A DNA stretch of 64,000 nucleotides from Vitis vinifera. Taxonomy: Eukaryota; Streptophyta; Magnoliopsida; Vitales; Vitaceae. The first letter of the stretch is position 1. The number at the start of each line of letters is the position of its first letter. The stretch lies in contig NC_081820.1 in the NCBI RefSeq assembly GCF_030704535.1, positions 26,889,001-26,953,000 of the forward strand, read 5' to 3'. A program made the translations under genes and the position numbers. The notes beneath the pieces are model-generated. The model made no database searches. It had not been told where the DNA came from and saw only the letters and a program-made list of their open reading frames with translations. Positions 23,109 to 36,800 of this stretch are shown piece after piece.

Positions 23109-26100
23109 CTATCTTCTAGGGGTTGATGCAGCCCCAGTTGTCCTGTCATGACACAAAATGTAAAGCTCAATGAGCTCCTAATTGATGATAGTCTAGAAAC
23201 AACATACTAGGATCAAAATACTAGGTTTTGAAAGGTTTTAAAATCATACCTGCCCGACTGTTTCCCAACAAAATGTGCACCAGACCTCCCATTAATTGAC
23301 CCCTTGTTTTGAGTACTGGCCACGCCAGATCTATCAGGATTTGCTCCATTCCCAGCTGTCATAAACACAGATGACTGGCCAGGCCTAATTTCAGGGCCAT
23401 TCATTTCCACAGCATCTTTGGATTTGCTCAAAATTTTTATATTTGAGAAACCTCCACTGGCATTAAAATAAACACCATTGGATTGCTGATTTTGCATTGC
23501 CAAGAGTTGTGAAGAATTATCAGCTGCACTTGCCGGAGTAACTGCATACTCCTTGAAAACGGTCTTTTCAGTCTTCACATGTTTGGAATCGATAGATGGA
23601 ACCTTCTTCTGTCGGTGAGATTGTGCCATGGGAGTGACAGCCACAGAAGGCAACAAAGATGAGTATGGTGATGACACTGCAGCTGCAGCAGCAACTTTTG
23701 CAACTGCTGCTGTGGCTGCGATCATTTCTTGTGCACCTTCTCGAAGATGAATATAGTCCCCTTCAATTACAAATAGCTGAAATCACAAAACAATATTCTC
23801 AGATAATGACAATAACACATTTATATTGAAAAAACATAAAAACACCAAACTGATGCTTCCACTAAACTTACTTCAGGATGACTGGCGACAAAGTCATCAA
23901 GCTTTCCATATTTTTTCTTATAATCATGCCAATGCAGAGGTGCAAGCATTTTGCCAAGCCTATTTGGGAGCTGTACTTGCCACAGGTAACAAATACCATC
24001 AATTAAATAAATTTGTAAAGATAACCAGAAAAAGAACAAGAAAAAAAATATTTTAATAGACTAACCGTTGAACTAATCCGAATTTTACCACCAGATCCAG
24101 ATGGAATTGTCCGAACAATGCAAGCCAACAACGATCTTTCATCAAGGAGGGTTACCTCTGTAGTTTTTCCCGTTGCCAATGTATTTGGCTGCCTTGCCGA
24201 AACATATGCTTCAGGCAAAACCGTACTAGTCACATTACTAATTGAAATTTCACCAAAATTTACTGGATGATTTGATGTATCAGACGGTGTTGTACTGGCA
24301 GCAGGACTTGGTTGCTCTGCAGTCAAACCTTGGCTCTCCAGTGCATGATTAGTCAAAGTGATAGTATTGTTGTCCTGTGCCAGAACAAATTTGATGCTAG
24401 CTTAGTTTCTATTACACTTTAGAGCTGTTTTCAAAACTTCACAGGCTGAACTCACAGTATCAACCAATTAAGACAAAAAGATATAACATGTCCTAAAATA
24501 AACAAAATAATTGATAATGACAAACCTTCTCACTGTTCTGTTCAAGAGGGTTCAGTCTTAAAGCTTCATGAAACTGGGAAGAAATTTGTTGCAAGCTCTG
24601 CTGAGGTTGGGGGCTTACCAAGTAACTCTTATCAATTGACTCAAGAACCTGAACAAAATTTTGGTGAGTTGTTAATCCAGAATATGAAAATAAATAACAT
24701 AATATTTATTTTGTAGGAAGTAATATCTGAATTTATAAAACCTTTTTTTCTTCAGTGGGTGATGGGATTACAGAATCACGTTCCACCCCTTGGTTGATTT
24801 GAACATCCAAGTAGTCTGGCTGAAGAGCTTGCCCATTTACAGACAATTCATACTCATAATTAGCATCCGCTTTCAATATGTTTTGATCAGTTTGAGCTGG
24901 TGCATATGGATTGTGCATTGATATCTGTGCACCCTCTGATACAGCCTGAAGAAGAAAAAGAAAGAATACACATACTATAAAAGCATGGCTAATATTTGAC
25001 AATGATGAAAATGGAAGCTTTTGTCCACTAGTACCTGTTGGTTCTGCCAGTGTGGGACTGATGAAATCGCTGGCATTGAATGGAAGTGTCCAACATGAGA
25101 TTGAGGAACATGTGATGGTACAGAATGGGGAACTCCCTGTTGATGCATAACAAACGGATGCATTGCAGTCACCTGTCCAGGTGGCAGATAGGTAGGCATC
25201 CCAAGTAAAGATGATGGAGCAATTGGAACAACACCAGGAACATGCTCAGCCTAATAATGACACAAGAAGTTTTAATTTATGGATACAATGTAAATAAATA
25301 AATAAATACAATTTATGGATACAATTTAAATAAATAAATTCAATTTTGGTTTACAATGTAAATAAATTCAATTTATGGATACAATGTAAAGAAATTCAAT
25401 TTATTATGAATGAAAAACAATCTTGAATGTTTAATTGTATCTTTTCTTAACTCTTTGTCTTGCTGCAAATCAACCCCAAGATTGCCGGCCCTCAATTCTG
25501 TTAAGCTCATTTTACAGCCATATAATCAATTGATCATTTCTATGTATAATAAAGCATGCATCTCCCTTCATCCATCTTAAGTAGTGATGACACCATACCT
25601 CTGGAGCAGTATCCGTCCTTTTTAATTCTAAGAAAATACCTCCTCAGTCTCCCCTACATACTGGATGAAAGACCAGGGAACCCAAAACAGTTGCTCTTGG
25701 ATTGGCCATTAATCTTGATTTTCCCTAGGGATAACTCCTACTTGCACTTAGATTCCAACCTCAATATTGTGTCCTAGATTTGTTTTTCTTCAGACCTTCA
25801 AATTATAAGACCCATCCACAGTTATGACTTGGTGCCTACCATTGTTCAAGTTTCATAAACTAAAAAAATAATACCAGCAAATACACCATGACCAGAAAAC
25901 TTAACAAAGTCCTCATTTGTAATTCTAATTCACAACACAAGAATTGAAAATATTCTGATTGAAATAAAACATTCTGCAACATTAGAGACAACCAATTGTA
26001 ATATAGAACATTTTTAGTAAATAAAATAGAAAGATAAAAAGAAGCTATTCAATTCAATATCCCAGTTTGACATAACATATTAGTCAATATCGTCAATAGA

Positions 26101-29100
26101 CTACCACCATTGCAGGAAGGACACATTTTTTACCCCCATAAATGGTCATATTATCTATGGAACTTCTTGTTACAGCATGTGCTTACTGCAACTTGCAATT
26201 TGGGTCAAGGAAAGTTAATCAGGGGAAATTAAACCACAACACTTATAATTGTCAAACTAACAAAACAACAGTAATACCAGGACTCTTACCTGGCTTGATG
26301 CATTGCCAGTTGAAACAAAAGGTGGAACAGTGTCAGCATTCCCATTTGAAAGTACCCCAGAGTTCCCACTGGAAGTTCCACTTCCATTTACATCCAGTTG
26401 GCTTCCATTGTTCTGCCCAAATTGAGATACATCCTTCGAATTTGTTTGGGATACGCGCGGCTCATCAGTGTAAGTTCCACTCCTTTCTCTAGCATCGGCC
26501 AACTCATGCTGTAGCTGCTGAATCGCATGCAAATGAAGTCTTTCCATCTCTGCAAACTAAAATCAATAACAAAAAAAGAGTCAATCCATTGTGAAATAGA
26601 ATTAATAAAAAGAAAAACAGAACACCAAGAAGGAAAATTAGAGAGTAAGGCAATACTGAAACTACACAATCTTGAATCACATTGCATGGACATATTCAAG
26701 CTCATTTTAAGTAACATTTATTGACAGGATACTGAGAAATGCAAGACTGAATAAATTAAATTCCCCAACTGAAATACCCAACACTTCTCTCCAAGCCAAC
26801 ATGTAAAAGAAGTGATTCCATCCATATATTTGAAGAGCAATTGCATATCTTAACATAAAATGAAACAAAGAACAAGTGCAATAGAAATCCAACACAAAAA
26901 TACCTGTCTCTGACAACCAAGCCAAAGCTGGTTATATTGTTCTGTGCGTTCTCGCAACTCAGCTTGTAATGAGTGATTTGTAGTTGATTGCAACGCATCC
27001 ATCTCTTGAACACGAGTAATCCAAGCTTGGGCCTCCCTTAACTGTTCATCTTTATAAAGAATGGTCTCCTGAGCAACTCTATGCTGAAAGACAAAAACAC
27101 TATTAGGTAGCATTTTTCCTGAATCATACACAAGATCATAATTTAGAGGCTAAGCATTTCAATTAACCACTTCAACATAAATATACCACAATGTTGTATG
27201 ACTACAATTTCTAAATAATGCTCATAGTGCTCACCATATGTTTAGTTGGATTTAAAATTGAAATGAACAAAAACCATAACCAACAGGCTAACACATATCT
27301 AAATGTATTTAATGCACATTGCAGAACTTGATATTGATAACTTCCACTCAAGCAGCATGATACATGTGCATCATAAACGTGCAAATGAACATACCTGGTC
27401 CTGCAACTCGATAAGTTGCCTCTCCTTTTCTTGAATGTGTTCTTGAAGGTCATGTATTTGTTTCAGATGTTGAGCTCTTTCAGCTTCAGAATTATCACGC
27501 TCCCTTCTGCAGAAAAAAGAGAAGCCACCCATTTTGATTTCAAAAGGTTCAACAAACCTCCAAAAAAACACAACACACTCCATTAAACAATGCAAGATAT
27601 GAAGGACCTGAAATATAGAGGAAACAAACAGAAATAATGACCATTATTTTAAACCATAAGAGATAACTTTCTTTTAATAACTATATGGTATCATTGTCCT
27701 TCCAAAAGAGCCCAAGTATGAAAATATACTTGAATCCACAAAAAATAGGTCATAAAGACCCAAACACATGCAACACAATCCACCAAATAACCATATAAAG
27801 ATGCAAAATATTAAGAACTTGAAATACAGAGGAAACAAACATCAATAATGATCATATAACAAAGAAACAACTTTCTTTTAATATCTATATGGCATAATTG
27901 TCCTTCCAAAATAACCCAAGTTGAAATATACTTGAATCCACAAAAAAAAAAACAGGTCTTAAAGACACAAACACATACCGGAAGGTAGCCAATTCTTTGT
28001 TCTGTTCTCTCAGAAGGTCCTCTTTAGCCCAGGCCTATAGAAAAAACACATGAAGAGGCAATTAACACATGAATAACCAAACAGATTTTGTCCTGATCAA
28101 ATAGGACAATATCAGAAAAAGCAAACTGCTCAACAAACCGCTTCATTGTCTAATTTGATTTCATGTAACTCCCTATCTTTGTCTTCCATCCTCCTTTCCA
28201 GTTCATGTATTGTCTGTTCCCTTTCATGGACTTGCTCCTGCACAACCAAGTAAACCCATATTTAAGTAGAAAGAACAGGTCAATTTGTATATATGTATAA
28301 AAGCAAAGGAACTGGCAAATGCAAAGCATGCTCTGGAACACCTGAAAGCAAAAAAGAATTCTGATGGGCATTAAAAAAAATCATTTCACGTTTCATGATT
28401 GAATGATTCAAATTAATTTTCAAAAAAATTCATGAAATTCTTGAGGAAATGGCTTTCATTTAGCCTCAAATATGGGGATCTTCTCAAAAAGTTACCATTC
28501 CAAACACATATTTATTAGACTAAAAACTGGGTAATATAAAGCATGAAAATAAACCTGAAGCTTGACGGCGGCATTAGCATGGTCTTTGATTTGGGCATCA
28601 AAGCTGTTCTGCATTTCCATCACCTCTGATCTCGCAATCACCTGAGCTCTAAGCTCAATCTCCATCTGTTGCAGCTCCTCCCTCTGGTGTGCAATAGTAT
28701 GAAGTCGCTGCTGCAAAATGTCGTTGTCTAAGCTTCCATCGATAGTGATTGAACAGAAATCCACATCCAGCGGCTCTCTTCCCTGCTGCACCTTGAGTAC
28801 AGAAAATCAATAAACCTAACTTTTCAATGATGATACATTCAAATGCAACTAGTTCTTAAAACATAATCATTACCTCATATATCGTTCTCTCATCCGATTG
28901 ACCCAGCTTCGAACGCTCCAACTCCTGTATCGCACAAGTTTTTCTAATCAATAACCAAATAATCATAAAACCCTAACCCCTGTTTGGTTGTCAAGAAAAC
29001 CGATGAAAATCCTAAGATTCGGAACTTCGGTTTCGTCGCCTCACAAACAAACTTCGGCATTCCATTTCCTTCACATTCTCGACAACCAAACAGACACTTC

Positions 29101-29306
29101 CCCTAGCGGTTTCTCAGAAACCAAAAAAACAACGAGTTTCCCCACCAAACCCAAATCAATGCAACCAGTTCGAGTAAAACCACTACCTCATCCCCGGGGT
29201 TCCGAACCGAATGGGGCTCCGTCACCACCCGCCACTCCTTCCTGGAAGCCGGAATCGGGAGAGAACCGACGCGTGAGGCGGCGGCGACACTGGCCGCGGC
29301 CTCCAT
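23109..29306 (-). CDS. Coiled-coil protein with conserved C-terminal domain (DUF7725-like)
   Basis: Fifteen exons join without a break: 29306-29187, 28924-28874, 28791-28555, 28237-28139, 28034-27979, 27506-27395, 27083-26904, 26556-26290, 25250-25035, 24945-24742, 24648-24526, 24374-24066, 23970-23872, 23776-23250 and 23142-23109. The product has 877 residues. About 60-310 is a long Glu/Gln-rich coiled coil. About 310-580 is low-complexity, with a Pro/His/Gln/Met stretch. The region around 605-700 is highly ordered (LLDERSLLACIVRTIPSGSG, KIRISSTLPNRLGKMLAPLH, WHDYKKKYGKLDDFVASHPE, LFVIEGDYIHLREGAQEMIA). It reads like a winged-helix/LOTUS-type fold and matches what I recall of plant proteins labelled DUF7725. 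An Ala-rich helix and a disordered basic tail (ending STPRR) follow. The molecular role is unknown; nucleic-acid binding is my inference. Confidence 0.88.
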
Positions 29307-29602
29307 GAAATCAAAAGCTCCGGCACTACTCCTTTCAGACGGAAACCCTAAATTCCAAACCAACAACCAAAAAGAAACCCTAGAATCGAAATTACTTTTA
29401 AAATAAAAAAATAAAATAAAAATAAAACAAGTGGAGTATGAGTGTAAAACCAATCTAAAAACAACGAAGAAATCAACAGACAGCAATGGCGAAGATTAAA
29501 AAGGTACCTTGCTGGTGAGCAAAATCGGGGGTTCTTTGGGATTTAAGGGTTTTGAAGGGGTTAGAGTAAAAAAGTGAAACGTTGACGACAGTGGGAGAAA
29601 GC

Positions 29603-29612
29603 GAGAGAGGGG

Positions 29613-29647
<35 letters not shown>

Positions 29648-29654
29648 AGAAAGA
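29603..29654. repeat. (GA)n tract in the leader of the coiled-coil gene
   Basis: A long GA-rich run; on the gene's sense strand it is a CT-rich 5' leader just downstream of its TATA box. Confidence 0.85.
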
Positions 29655-29698
29655 GATGATTGGGTGTGAGAAACTTACATAAAGCGGAGGCTCCCGCC

Positions 29699-29705
29699 AT
29701 TTATA
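29699..29705 (-). promoter_or_regulatory. TATA box of the coiled-coil protein gene
   Basis: TATAAAT on the - strand, followed about 40 bases later by the CT-rich leader. This puts the transcription start near 29670 and gives a leader of about 360 bases to the ATG at 29306, unless an intron lies in it. Confidence 0.6.
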
Positions 29706-30059
29706 GGGCTTTCAGCCTTACGGTGACTCAACTCACGCTCCCCAGCGCCGCGTGGGTCTACTCCCCTAGGGCTCATCAAGAGTACTTCCAAACAAATTAC
29801 ATTAAAATAAAATTTAATTAAAATTACGTAAAATTTTATAAATTTCCTGATTTTATTAAAAATAATTAAAATTGAAAATTGAAAAAATTCGAGGAAAATA
29901 CTTGATGTAGATTTATTTGTTTATGTATTTTATTTTTATATTTATTCGTGATAAAAGTCAATTTCATTAAACCACTATCAATAATAAAAGATATTTAAAA
30001 AATAAGTCAATCGTATAAGGAAAATATTAAATCTATATTTATATAAAAAGTTTATTAAT

Positions 30060-31130
30060 TTAAATATTTATGAACTTCATAATTTTATTTTTAAAAAATA
30101 AAATATAAAATAAGATTATTTTCAAAAATATTAAATCTAGATTTTTTTAGTTTTTATTGTTAATATTGTTAAGCAATAAAACAAACATTCCGTTAAAAAA
30201 GTTTAATTTTATCTTCTATATCGTCCTTGTCGTTTTTATGAGACAAAAACACCTTTTGTAATAATTATAAAGGTTTATAATAAACTCTAAAAATGTAATT
30301 TTTGTCGTTGTGGTTTTTCTTAATTCTTTTTTATTAATATGGTTTTAAAAAAAAGATAAAAAAAAAAATGAGTAAGAGTGCGTTTGATAATATTTTTAAT
30401 AAAAATATTTTTTTAGAAATGTTTTTTTTTAAAACCCACCTATTAAGCATTTTTTTTTTTTTTGCATAAAATAAATGATTTTTTAATATTATAAGTAATT
30501 TTTTATATTTTTTAAAATATTTTCTAAATTTTGTTTAACATCTAATGTTTTTTTTCAAAAACACTTTTTAAGCTAAAAATGTTTCCTACGGTCACCATAA
30601 AAGTGGGCTTTAAAAATATTTATAAACTTCATAATTTTACTTAAAAGATAATTAAAACGTAAAAATAAGAGATTTTCAAAAAATACTAAATATATATATA
30701 GCTTTTATTGTTAATACCAATAAAACAAACATTCTTATTGGAAAAGTTTAATTTTATCTTCTCTATAATCATTATCGTTTTCATGAAACAAAAAGACCAT
30801 TTGTGATAACGATAATAGTTTAAACTCGATCTATGATAAACTCTAAAAATGTCATTTATATGGTTTATACAACCTTTTTTTTATTTTTTATTATTTTTAA
30901 TATAGTTTTAAAAAATAAAAATAAAACTAAGTTAGAGTGTGTTTGATAATATTTTTATTTAAAGTATTTTTAGTGAAAAGATTTTATCTATCCTTATGCC
31001 TAAAATAAGTAATTTTTTAATATTACAAGTTATTTTTCAAAATTTTGAAAATCTTTCCTAAATTTTACTTAAAACCAAAAAAAAAAATCATATACACTTT
31101 TTAGGCTAAAAGTATTTCTTGGCAAACAAA
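30060..31130. repeat. Imperfect tandem duplication, about 550 bp unit
   Basis: The stretch from about 30060 recurs from about 30612 in the same order: ATTTATGAACTTCATAATTTTA / ATTTATAAACTTCATAATTTTA-like starts, then AATAAAACAAACATTC, AGTTTAATTTTATCTTCT, AAACTCTAAAAATGT and GTGTTTGATAATATTTTTA-type blocks. The copies have diverged by substitutions and small gaps. Confidence 0.75.
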
Positions 31131-33376
31131 CTTTAAAAATATTGTTTATGTAAAGATTATATTTTATATATATCTATAAATAAAAAGTAATCAAATATTA
31201 AAATATTTGATTCTCATAATTTAAAAAATAATATTTATTTTAACTAAATCAAACAATCAAATATAAAATTATTTATCATCATGTGTACTATGTGTCATGC
31301 CATAGTCCTCTTTTATTTTTTCCTTTAATATGTCCCTTAATGAATATGAACATCTAGCTATGAAGACATCCTTTAACAATAACTTTATAAAAATATATAT
31401 TTTTTTTTTATTTTGAGAATCGTAACACATAGAATGGGTAAGGCTTCTTCCCCTTCAATTAAAATTTTTTTCTTAACCATTCCGACCATAACTATGTTAT
31501 CAAAATAAAAACTACTTGGTAGTAGTAATTGCTTAGATTATTAAAGAGCTACTATAAATCGGCTAGAAAAGCATATTAAGTGAAAAAAAATTATCCCTTT
31601 ATATATAAACTTTGTTTTAGTTTGAAATCGACTTTTGATTGCTACGAGATTGTCATATATATTTTTGAAATCTCTTAAATATTTTTCAAAATATATATTT
31701 TTTGAATTGTAACAAGATGCAATCGTTGTTTAAGAAAAAGTTCATACCCCATATACTATGTTAACACCAAAGCTCATGCTTAAAACATATTATTTCGTAG
31801 TTCTAAGAACTCATGAAGTGATAAAACTGGATCGATAACTAGTATTGTAGGGTGGAATTTTTGCTTAAAAGGGTGATTTGATTTTACCATAGCATTGATG
31901 AAATGGTAGAACAACGATGAAAAGCTAGAAAATCAAAGCTACAAACTAAAAGAATGATTTGATTATAGTAGAAAATTTACGGCGTTTAGTTTAATTGATA
32001 CCAAACTAGGAAAGAATATTGATGAAAGGCTAGAATGCTAAGGATTTTTTATTTTTTAATTTGTTTTTTTGTTTGTTTTTTTTTTTTTGGAAGAAGAAGA
32101 TATGGCTTGTGTGGATAGGTTGAAATTTTTAGGGCATTTGACCACATTTGGAAAGCCACTAAGTCTAATACCATGAAAAAATTGATAATTTAACAATGGA
32201 AAGAATTGAATTTTATTGTTTATACAAAAAATTTAGAAAGAGAGAAATAATAAATATCCTAAAATTAAGAAAAATCGATATCATATCGTAAATCAAGAGA
32301 ACTAAATATTATTTAGGAGAATATTTAGGTACCAATGATTTATTTAAAATAAATATTATTTTCTAAATTAGGAGAATCAAATATTTTAGTGTCTTTGGCA
32401 TTGTTCTATTTTATTCTTTCCTTTAATAATAATTAACCACTAAGATTTTTTAGTATTTAACTTTCATTTTTATCTAGTACCACTTTGACTCTTATTTTCT
32501 AAGTTTTTACCTTTCAACAAAATTAATATGGTTGCAAATATTACTTAAAAAAAAAAATAGTTAGGGGTTGTTGATATTTACAGTAAAAAATAAAAAGATT
32601 TATACAACCTACATTTTTAATGTTTGATATGATAAATTTTGAACTAAAATTATTGATTTTTCTTATGTTAAAATTTTAATTATTTTAAAAGTTTTAAACT
32701 CCCTTAAATATCCTACTTACTCAATGTTTTTAAAATTGAAACAAAAAAATGAAGTGGTCAAACTGATGATTGAATCATGATCAAACTAGTAATACCATAA
32801 ATATATTATAAATTAAAAACAAATAATATTTGTATTTTTACCTCAGTATTATAAATTAAATTAATACTTCATATTCTATTAAATAGAATAAGTATGATAT
32901 TTAAATGTGAAAAATATAGATTGAAAATGAAAGAAAATTTTGGTTATTTATTTTTTTCTTATATATTAGAAGCTATACACTTATGTATTCTATTATTTTA
33001 TAAGTTTAAAAATTATTATATTATTTTACATATATCATTTACATATTTATTATTACAATTTTTTTTTTGCTGAAAAGAATTATTTTATTTTATTCATTAT
33101 TCTACAGTCAAGCAACATAACATTAGTTGTTAAATAAAATACTTTTTCGATTATAAAATAAAAATAAAAACATGTCATAGCCTCTTTCATTGGTAAGTCA
33201 AGTTCAAGCTTGATTTGAAGCCTCTTTTGACTTAGTTCTTATTGCTAGATAGCATTAAAAATAATTGTTGAGTATATTTACATTTTTATAATAAAGAAAA
33301 TGATTTATAATATATTTATACTTTTTAAATGTTTTGATAAAAAATAAAAATAAAATAATTGTAAAGTAAATTAGTT

Positions 33377-33816
33377 AGGGGTGTCTCATAAAATTTAATA
33401 TTTATTACTTCATAACTTAAGTTGATTTTAAGTTAAATTATATTTAAGCTATTAACTTAAAACTTACTACTTAATTCTTATATTAAATATTAAGATTGTT
33501 TGATAAAATTAATTTAAAACTTACTTTAAATCAATAAATTGATATATTTATACTGGTATGTTATAAGCAGGGCAAATGAGATTGAGTAATAATGAAAGTT
33601 GTGGAATAACAAAGAAGATTATGGAGATAATTAGGGTAAATGAGATAAAAATGTAGATTTAATATTAAGTTAATTATTTTTACTTATTACTTAAAGTTAT
33701 TTTTTACTTTAAGTCATATCATTAAATTATTTTATCAAACATTCGTAATTTTCTTAATGATTTAAATTAAGTTATTAGGTTATCAAATCACTTTAAGTTA
33801 TTAAGTTGGTTCACCC
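33377..33816. mobile_element. AT-rich MITE-like dispersed repeat, copy A
   Basis: Shares most of its length, in the same order, with 55935-56360: AAATTATATTTAAG, TTAACTTAAAA, GTTTGATAAAATTAA, AAATTGATATATTTAT, CTTTAAGTCATATCATTAAA and TAAGTTATTAAGTTGG-type blocks. Its ends are roughly inverted (GGGTGTCTC at the left, TTCACCC at the right). No clear target duplication is seen, so the class is not assigned. Confidence 0.6.
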
Positions 33817-36800
33817 AAGACCCACTTAGTTTCTTTTTAACATAATAAATTATGATAAAGCAAATTAGACAATACACCATTTATATTTATCATGAACATT
33901 TATGTTAAATAAGATTTATTTTTCTTTCTTTTTTCTTGCAATTTTTCCCTAAAAATTTATTTTCATTGAATTTCTTGTTAAAATTATATTTCTTAAAATA
34001 AAGTAAATCATAATCTAATTTTTATTATTTAATTTATTTTTATATAAAAAAAATTAATTAAATGAGTTGGATGATGCACATAAAAATAAATTGTTAAGTT
34101 TTTTTTTTTTTTTTTACATTTATGTCAAAATTTCCACAAATCAAATATTGGGTTAGAGTTTTAAAAGCTCGATATTCAATCTAGAAGACAAAGGCATCAT
34201 ATTATTTTCTAGTGTACTATTGTTGATTGAACCATTACTATCATTAACCCCATTTTTGTAATCATCAAAACTTGATTAAGAGAAACTTTGACCAATAATT
34301 ATTTATATAATATTTGAAAAAAATATATAAAATGTCATATCATGAAATAAGCTTAAATTTGTAAAATAAACAAATTTTAAACTTCAATTATTTTAATTAA
34401 TCAAATATTAAAATAAAATTTAGTATTTCAATTTAAAATAATATCAAACAATTTTTACTTTTATTAATTCAGTACTTGTAATTTTCTAGAATTTTCTTGT
34501 AGAGATTGAACTAGCATGGCTTAAACCAAGCCTACTCCATATAAGAATCATTTGATAAGAGAAAATTTGAAGAGTGAATTTATTAAAAAAAAAAAAAAAA
34601 GCTCAAAAAATTAAAGAAAATGTAATTTATCATTTGACACATAATATTATGGACATTGCAATAACAGGTTTTATTTGAAAAATGCTAAAGACCGATGACT
34701 TAATTTTAAACATCTCCCTTTATTCCAAAAATTGACAAAGTTCGAGTTAAACATCATTATGTTAGGAAATTTAGTTCAATAATAACGATTCGGAAAATGC
34801 AAATAATGATGATTATCATCTCTAGCATGCAGAACTCGACTCAATTATAATCGATTTAAGAATTACAAATAATGATACTATAATTAATGATTTACAAAGC
34901 TCGACCTAGTTATGTTAAATCCCAACAATTTAAATAATTTGATTCTGAATGTGAAAAATAATAATTAATAATCAGTAGTGCACAAAATTATTTGTCTAAA
35001 AATTATTGGCCTATTTTAATTTTCAAAAATTAGTACAAATTCAAAATTATCAAATTTAATTTGGGAAGAGGTCGTGAGAATCCAAATTCAAGTTTGGGTT
35101 CATGGCATATGTTGGACAGGGACACCATTTTAAAGTGAAAACTCATTTTGTCTTCTTGTTGGAAAGTATAAACCAAAATAGTGGCCATGGCCCCACATTC
35201 TCAAGATTGTTTCAAATCCGGAAAACTTTGGGAAAATTGGTTCCAATGGAAAATTTGTGGAAAATGCTTCTTACTTTTCAAATTAATCCCCACCTACATA
35301 GTTAAAATTAAAATTTAAAATTTTTGTACTTTCCTAAGAAGCTTTCCAAATAAATCTTAAAGTTGAAAATTAAAACCAAACTCAATCAAATTTCTAACTT
35401 GAAACACTCATCTAGAACTTGACCAAACTCATTTTTCTAAACTTTCGTTTTGTTTTAGTATGGTTTAGGTCATCGGAGCTCGGAGCCAAGTGCTACCGCG
35501 ATGGATTCAACGGGACGAGGAGGTGCGAGCTTCCACTTGAAAGTCTTTCGGTCACTGGCATTAGGGTATTCATACTGGTACACTCCGATTGATCCCTAGA
35601 TTACTGCAATGAGAATGATTATAATGATTATATGGCCAAGTTTTTAGGCCGATATCAAGATTTGCTTTTTTATAATCTAAGATACACTGGAAGATAGAAA
35701 GTTGTTTGCTCATTCATTGGAATAACTTATCCCTTACCTTAATAACCATTGGAAAGAAAAAGAACTCACTCTTAACTTATATTTTTTCACTTTTTCACAC
35801 TATTCGCTACTCAATTCAAACAAATCGAAATGATTGAAGTTTTTCTATTTGGAATCGTGTTAAATCTAATTCCTATCATTTGGCTGGATTCTTCATAATT
35901 GCATATTTACAAGGCAAAGACGATGATCAATTCGACCTTTGATTAATTAACATCTCTTTGACAATATAAATTTGAATGTGAAGAACTTTAAACAAAATTG
36001 TAAAACATCAAAGCAAAATTAATATATTCAACTAAAGAAGAAAGATAAGGTTCAAATACCTTATATGCAATGTTTCGCCTTCTAAGTCATAAAAACATAT
36101 CATATTAAAGTTGAGCCGATTTTCTTTGATCGGTAAATAAGCTAATATCTTTAAAATTCCTAGAAATGACACACCATATGCATATGAAGTACATAAAAAA
36201 CATAAGAAGGCAAACAAAAGAAGAACAACAAATCACAACCCAAAACGAAAACAATGTCCTAAAGAGCTAGAAAAACATAGGGTTTTCATACAACCTATTT
36301 ATGGGCAAACTCATATCGCAGTTTGTTATCTAACCAAAGCCTTCAAACCAAATAAAATTCAAGTACCAACATCCCATGTTAGCAAACTCCACTCTTCCTA
36401 GTAACTACCTAATGCGACCACCTTTTGCCCGACCTGAAATAACAAAACAATCCAACTTTTTAAAATCCCTTCTAAGTTTTGAAGAGAATGTATTCTTTCT
36501 CATCTCTCCCACCTCCTTCCCCTCACCTTATTTGTAGCTTTGACATTCAAATCAAATCCTAGTATCCTACTCCCAATTAAACTAAAACCAAAAGCCTTAT
36601 ATATTTAACAATTATTGCCAAGTCCAAATCAATAAAGTTCATTTCAAGTTTCAACTTGAGCCAAACATAATAAAAATTGGAGCATTTCAATTAGTCATAA
36701 AAACAAAAACTTACAAAATTGAGTTAAGGTTAGATTTAGGTTATTCAAATCTTACCTTCAATCTAATTTGAATTGAGTTCGAGTTCCAGAAACTAATCTC

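Noticed and set aside
35501-35599. 33-codon open frame in a GC-richer island
   Set aside because: Too short and unrecognised; the island may be a decayed gene piece but nothing supports a call.
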